From: a virus
Length of the DNA stretch: 24,356 nucleotides
Virus record (IMG/VR): IMGVR_UViG_3300037156_000291
Coordinates: 1 to 24,356 of that record
Strand: one strand, 5' to 3'
Each line of letters begins with the position of its first letter. Position 1 is the first letter of the stretch. Below, piece after piece: positions 21,865 through 24,356 of the stretch. The translations under genes and the position numbers were made by a program. The notes beneath the pieces are model-generated. The model was not told the origin of the DNA. It saw only the letters and a program-made list of their open reading frames with translations, and did not search any database.

Positions 21865-22475
21865 TAGCTTGCGCCGTTTGAACGGTGCGCATCGCGTTTT
21901 GCTGCGGTATCAGCAGGGCGAAGTTTCTCGCTGCGGTGATTCTCCGCAGCCCGATGAAGGGCCTGGCACAATGGATCTGAGCAAATATGAACAGCAGGCA
22001 AAAATTGATGCCGCTTGGTGGCTAGCGCGTCTTGAAAAATATGATGCTCTAGTCGTGCTAGCTGTTGCCGAAAAAATATCCGAAGGTCACAGTCCATGTG
22101 AAAATCTGGATCACGAAGTGTCTGTACAAGATCTTCTATCCTTGCCTTATAAACAGCGTCTTTCTCGGATAGATAAATTATCTCTTCCCGATCGGATTGG
22201 CGTATTGCTTCATGCATGGCGTCATGTGCGCGGCGCTCAGCTTCTTCTTCGGCAGATGGCGCTGTACAATCTGACAACCCCTGAGAAGGAGCTTTCTCCT
22301 CGGGGGCCGCTGGACCCATATCGCGGCCCGTTTCTTGGTCGGGTAGGGGAAGCAGCGATTGCGGTCCGTGAAGGATTTCCTGAGCTTTGGACTCTGTATG
22401 GTGTTGATGACCGTGCGATTGAGGTGATTGACCCACCTCGCCCGTGGCCTGCAGGCTGACTTCCGCGTCACTCAT
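21864..22475 (-). CDS. Unknown 203-residue early protein; opposite strand also open
   Basis: The frame begins MSDAEVSLQATGEV and is hydrophilic, with a His/Gln-rich start, EEEAERRAHDAMHEAIRQ, then IYLSEKDAVYKARIEDLVQTL, and a basic tail. Its ATG overlaps the Ner/Cro-like stop (ATGA), and its TAA overlaps the next ATG (TAATG), which fits the early operon. However, a plus-strand frame (21809-22459) is open over the same stretch and looks equally protein-like. Counting 162 plus-strand codons gave about 72, 42 and 41% GC at positions 1, 2 and 3, symmetric for both readings. Coupling decides for minus. The stretch is more AT-rich than its neighbours. Confidence 0.55.
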   Translation of the reverse strand: MSDAEVSLQATGEVGQSPQSHGHQHHTESKAQEILHGPQSLLPLPDQETGRDMGPAAPEEKAPSQGLSDCTAPSAEEEAERRAHDAMHEAIRQSDREEIIYLSEKDAVYKARIEDLVQTLRDPDFHMDCDLRIFFRQQLARLEHHIFQDALATKRHQFLPAVHICSDPLCQALHRAAENHRSEKLRPADTAAKRDAHRSNGAS

Positions 22476-22735
22476 TTATCATTCCTCTTTGCCGCGGCAC
22501 GACGGCCACGGGGGGTATCTTCAGGGTAGATGTCGGGGCGCAGCAGGTGGCGGGAGACGCCCGTGGCGGCTTCAACGCGCAGCACGTACTCAGCCGGCAG
22601 GCGCCGGGATTTGGATTGGTTGATCCAGCGCCAGACAGTTGGTTGGCTGACGCCTAAATCGACAGCCATGGCGTTCTCAGAGCCATAAATGTCGCATGCG
22701 GTCACGAGCGCTTCGAGGGGACTGGGGGACTTCAT
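22472..22735 (-). CDS. Ner/Cro-like helix-turn-helix regulator
   Basis: The 87-residue protein has a YdaS/Cro-type HTH at about 20-50: SENAMAVDLGVSQPTVWRWIN, followed by LPAEYVLRVEAATGVSRHLLRPDIYP. The basic tail is RRAAAKRNDK. It is transcribed divergently from the repressor, as Ner is in Mu, and probably tunes the early promoter. AAGGG lies a few bases before the ATG. The first operator (22747-22762) is only 12 bases from its start. Its stop overlaps the next gene (ATGA). Confidence 0.88.
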   Translation of the reverse strand: MKSPSPLEALVTACDIYGSENAMAVDLGVSQPTVWRWINQSKSRRLPAEYVLRVEAATGVSRHLLRPDIYPEDTPRGRRAAAKRNDK

Positions 22736-22744
22736 TTGTCCCTT

Positions 22745-22771
22745 CTAATACGTTTTCGTATTAGCCGTCAA
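22745..22771 (-). promoter_or_regulatory. Candidate early promoter
   Basis: On the minus strand TTGACG (22771-22766) could be a -35 box. TATTAG (22750-22745) would be the -10 box with a short 15-base spacer, or TTAGAA with 17. The -10 lies in the first operator and the -35 in the gap and second operator, so repressor binding would block it. The exact boxes are uncertain. Confidence 0.45.
22747..22762. promoter_or_regulatory. Operator O1
   Basis: Perfect dyad AATACG-TTTT-CGTATT between the divergent repressor and Ner/Cro-like genes. It is the first of three units whose starts are 23 bp apart (22747, 22770, 22793). Confidence 0.75.
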
Positions 22772-22785
22772 TACGCAAACGCTAA
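22770..22785. promoter_or_regulatory. Operator O2 (degenerate)
   Basis: Left half AATACG and central CAAA are followed by CG, but the rest of the right half is altered (CGCTAA, with TAATT one base later). It lies exactly 23 bp from both flanking units, which supports it as a weaker site of the same array. Confidence 0.6.
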
Positions 22786-22792
22786 TTCCCTC

Positions 22793-22808
22793 AATACGAG
22801 ACCGTATT
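22793..22808. promoter_or_regulatory. Operator O3
   Basis: Perfect dyad AATACG-AGAC-CGTATT. It ends two bases before the ATG at 22811 and contains part of a TATTAT -10-like box, so occupancy probably shuts down the repressor gene itself. Confidence 0.75.
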
Positions 22809-22810
22809 AT

Positions 22811-23491
22811 ATGGAGGTCGTGTCAGATCATCGGATTGATAAATTTCGGCTGTCTCAGCTCATTCAAAAGGCTGGATTTACCCATGCGGAGCTGGCGCGC
22901 CGGGTCGGCGTCCAGCAGCCAACAATCACGCGTCTGGCGACAGGAGAGCAGGCTGGCTCTAAACACCTTCACAAGATCGCCCGCGAACTTGGCACCTCGC
23001 CAGCCTATTTGATGGGCGATGGCGACGATCCCAGCGAAGGCTATGTGCCCGCGCCGTCGTTCGAAGCGATGGCAGATGAGCTGGGCCTCATTCCGATACC
23101 CCAGCTCGACCTGGGCTTCGGCATGGGTGCGACGTTCCTTGATGTGCCGGTGACCGAGAATGTGCGCCACTTCCCGCGCGATTGGGTGCGCCAGTACACC
23201 CATGCCGCGCCCGACAAGCTGATGTTCGTCCAGGGCGTCGGTGACTCGATGTTTCCGACGCTGCTCGACAGCGATACGCTGCTCATCGACTGCTCGGTGC
23301 AGGTGATGACAATGGCCGATCGGATCTGGGCCTGCACCTATTGCGGCATGGGGATGATCAAACGCCTGCGGCCGACCAACGATGGCGGCATGCGCATCAT
23401 GTCCGACAATCCCAACGTCAGCGAGAATATCGCTTATGACGGCGAACTGCAGCTGCTAGGCCGCGTCGTCGGCGTGTTCAGGAAGATGTGA
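22811..23491 (+). CDS. Phage repressor, HTH plus S24/LexA-like domain
   Basis: The 226-residue protein has an HTH at about 13-60 (QLIQKAGFTHAELARRVGVQ, QPTITRLATGE), a linker, and an S24 peptidase-fold domain. That domain has S146 in QGVGDSMFPTLLDSD and K184 in GMIKRLRP, the expected Ser/Lys pair. The usual Ala-Gly cleavage site is not obvious; the region has LGFGMGATFLD, so self-cleavage is uncertain. It maintains lysogeny by binding the adjacent operators. ATG 22811 lacks a Shine-Dalgarno and GTG 22820 has GGAGG too close, so a leaderless mRNA is possible. Confidence 0.93.
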   Translation: MEVVSDHRIDKFRLSQLIQKAGFTHAELARRVGVQQPTITRLATGEQAGSKHLHKIARELGTSPAYLMGDGDDPSEGYVPAPSFEAMADELGLIPIPQLDLGFGMGATFLDVPVTENVRHFPRDWVRQYTHAAPDKLMFVQGVGDSMFPTLLDSDTLLIDCSVQVMTMADRIWACTYCGMGMIKRLRPTNDGGMRIMSDNPNVSENIAYDGELQLLGRVVGVFRKM

Positions 23492-23498
23492 GCGAAAA

Positions 23499-24194
23499 AT
23501 GGACGGTCTAATCGCACTCTTCAGTCTTGCGAGCATACTGGCCTTGATCGCTGGGCTGGTGATGTTTCTGCCGATCGAGAAATTTAAGCCAAAACGAATA
23601 TTGGCTCGGCGCCTATTGATATCCGGGGCCATAGGTTTCGCCATCGCGATGGTCATCGTACCGACCAGGCCCTCATACAAAGCCCAGCAAGCTGCGGCTG
23701 CCGAAAGCCCTGCACCCGTAGCGACCAGCGATCCAACGCCAACGCCCAGCCCGACTGCAGATCCATCACCGGCACCCCCGTTGGTAACGCACAATTACCA
23801 GCAGAAGATCGGCGATGTGTACTACTATACAGGTGAGACTGAACCGGGAGAGGGCGCTGCCAAGGTCCATGGCTTTAAATATGTCGGCGAGTTGTACCAA
23901 AAAGGCCAGTTTATGGTTTGGGCTGTAAATGGCATGGGCATGCCGCTCTACGATGCATCTTGCGCTAACCCCTGCTCCATCATTCATTTGAGCACCGGGG
24001 AGATGCTGGCCTATGATCCTGACTCGGTCATCGGCGCGGTGTTTCAGGATGTGATGAACGGCCAGCTTGAAAGACTGCCCGTCAAAATCTCCCATCCCGA
24101 GAGCCGCTTCTATTATGGCAAAGTCAAACCGACCAGCATCTACTCGCCGGGTTCCGCCGCGCCGGACGTGGACAGCTCAGCGAGCCAGCCTTAA
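23499..24194 (+). CDS. Membrane-anchored protein co-oriented with the repressor (possible moron)
   Basis: The 231-residue protein has two membrane segments at about 4-24 and 37-55, with a basic loop FKPKRILARR between them. This suggests both ends face the periplasm. A Pro/Thr/Ser linker (about 69-95) leads to a globular domain of about 135 residues with CANPC (C155, C159), YYYTGETEPGEG, and repeated Tyr. I do not recognise the fold. It starts seven bases after the repressor stop, so it is probably co-transcribed in the lysogen. An exclusion or host-benefit role is inferred from position and topology only. Confidence 0.8.
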   Translation: MDGLIALFSLASILALIAGLVMFLPIEKFKPKRILARRLLISGAIGFAIAMVIVPTRPSYKAQQAAAAESPAPVATSDPTPTPSPTADPSPAPPLVTHNYQQKIGDVYYYTGETEPGEGAAKVHGFKYVGELYQKGQFMVWAVNGMGMPLYDASCANPCSIIHLSTGEMLAYDPDSVIGAVFQDVMNGQLERLPVKISHPESRFYYGKVKPTSIYSPGSAAPDVDSSASQP

Positions 24195-24224
24195 CCAGTT
24201 TCAACCAAGTCAAGCAAAAACAGG

Positions 24225-24353
24225 GCGACAGTTGCAAATCGGCTCAATCCTGCCGCGCTCTGACAAAGCTCATATTTTTCAACGCAATATCAAACTGTCG
24301 CCGTTCATTCGTTCTGTCGCTATCGGGCGACAGAACAATTTCAAAACTGTCGC
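24225..24353. repeat. Cluster of transposase-binding-type sites at the phage end
   Basis: Five copies of CTGTCGC or its complement occur: 24225-24231 (complement), 24295-24301, 24314-24320, 24327-24333 (complement) and 24347-24353. Most carry AA or TT just outside the core. Copies three and four form a 10-bp inverted repeat, GTTCTGTCGC (24311-24320) with GCGACAGAAC (24327-24336). Mu attL has three MuA sites in this place. The stretch 24195-24224 holds nothing else I can support. Confidence 0.75.
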
Positions 24354-24354
24354 A
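24339..24354 (-). other. Candidate phage terminus (5'-TG end)
   Basis: Read on the minus strand from 24354 the sequence begins TGCGACAGTTTTGAAA, giving the 5'-TG typical of Mu-family ends, directly followed by a complete site of the end repeat. Only two bases, CG, lie beyond it. That would be host DNA if this is the exact end. Confidence 0.55.
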
Positions 24355-24356
24355 CG

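Larger units (their letters stand above)
1..24354. mobile_element. Mu-like transposable prophage (partial, repressor end to tail genes)
   Basis: Gene content and order match phage Mu read from right to left: repressor, Ner/Cro-like, transposase A, transposition protein B, Gp16, Mor, lysozyme, terminase pair, DUF935 portal, F, I, T, gp36, gp37. The tail and the other phage end lie beyond position 1. The right boundary is placed at 24354 because the minus strand there begins 5'-TGCGACAG, giving the 5'-TG expected of a Mu-type terminus, inside a cluster of transposase-site-like repeats. Only two bases follow, so whether host DNA begins there cannot be tested here. Every structural gene seen is intact, which suggests a functional phage. 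Confidence 0.95.

Noticed and set aside
21809-22459. Plus-strand frame of 217 codons beside the early operon
   Set aside because: Not excluded, but the minus-strand frame is chosen because both of its ends overlap neighbouring genes in the way used throughout this operon. Kept as a finding.
1-24356. tRNA, rRNA or CRISPR array
   Set aside because: No cloverleaf, rRNA-like stretch or regularly spaced direct repeat was seen by eye; a tRNA scan was not possible here.

Overview
The window is most of a Mu-like (transposable, Saltoviridae-type) prophage or phage genome, read from the wrong end. The repressor end, equivalent to Mu attL, lies at the right edge near 24354. Almost every gene runs leftward on the minus strand, and the window stops at the left inside the tail genes. 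High GC, strong C/G third-codon preference and the protein flavour suggest an alphaproteobacterial host, probably a sphingomonad; this is inference, since no host gene is visible. No tRNA, rRNA or CRISPR array was seen.

Right end and immunity (22.4-24.35 kb): a cluster of five CTGTCGC/GCGACAG sites looks like the transposase-binding end of the phage, with a candidate 5'-TG terminus at 24354. Two plus-strand genes follow: an S24/LexA-fold repressor and, 7 bases downstream, a membrane-anchored protein probably expressed in the lysogen. Between the repressor and the divergent Ner/Cro-like gene lie three operator units exactly 23 bp apart (AATACG-N4-CGTATT).

Early region (22.7-13.8 kb, minus): Ner/Cro-like regulator, a 203-aa unknown, a 36-aa membrane microprotein, a small unknown, a ParB-like protein, two small unknowns, the DDE transposase (MuA), the AAA+ targeting ATPase (MuB), a small HTH protein, two 39-aa membrane microproteins, a 92-aa unknown, an extended DUF3164 protein, 57-aa and 100-aa unknowns, a Gp16/GemA-like protein, and one Mor/C-family activator. 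Nearly all are translationally coupled through ATGA, GTGA or TAATG overlaps. Several are too short for ordinary ORF calling.

Late region (13.7-0 kb, minus): GH108 lysozyme, putative holin, Pro/Ala-rich protein, lipoprotein, small unknown, Mu gp25-like (DUF2730), gp26-like winged helix, DUF3486 (small terminase), large terminase, DUF935 portal, DUF2786 protein, Mu F-like head protein, then a 440-bp gap, Mu I-like protease/scaffold, DUF2190-like decoration protein, major capsid T, gp36-like, virion morphogenesis, gp37-like, DUF2635, and the first codons of the next tail gene.

The most notable find is a 36-bp element present twice, once just upstream of the lysozyme gene and once just upstream of the I gene. 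These are the places where Mu has its C-activated late promoters Plys and PI. The element contains CTGAA-N4-TTCAG, and each copy is followed by a leader stem-loop. The single Mor/C-family gene beside the first copy is the natural activator, so the window probably holds a previously uncharacterised late-promoter code.
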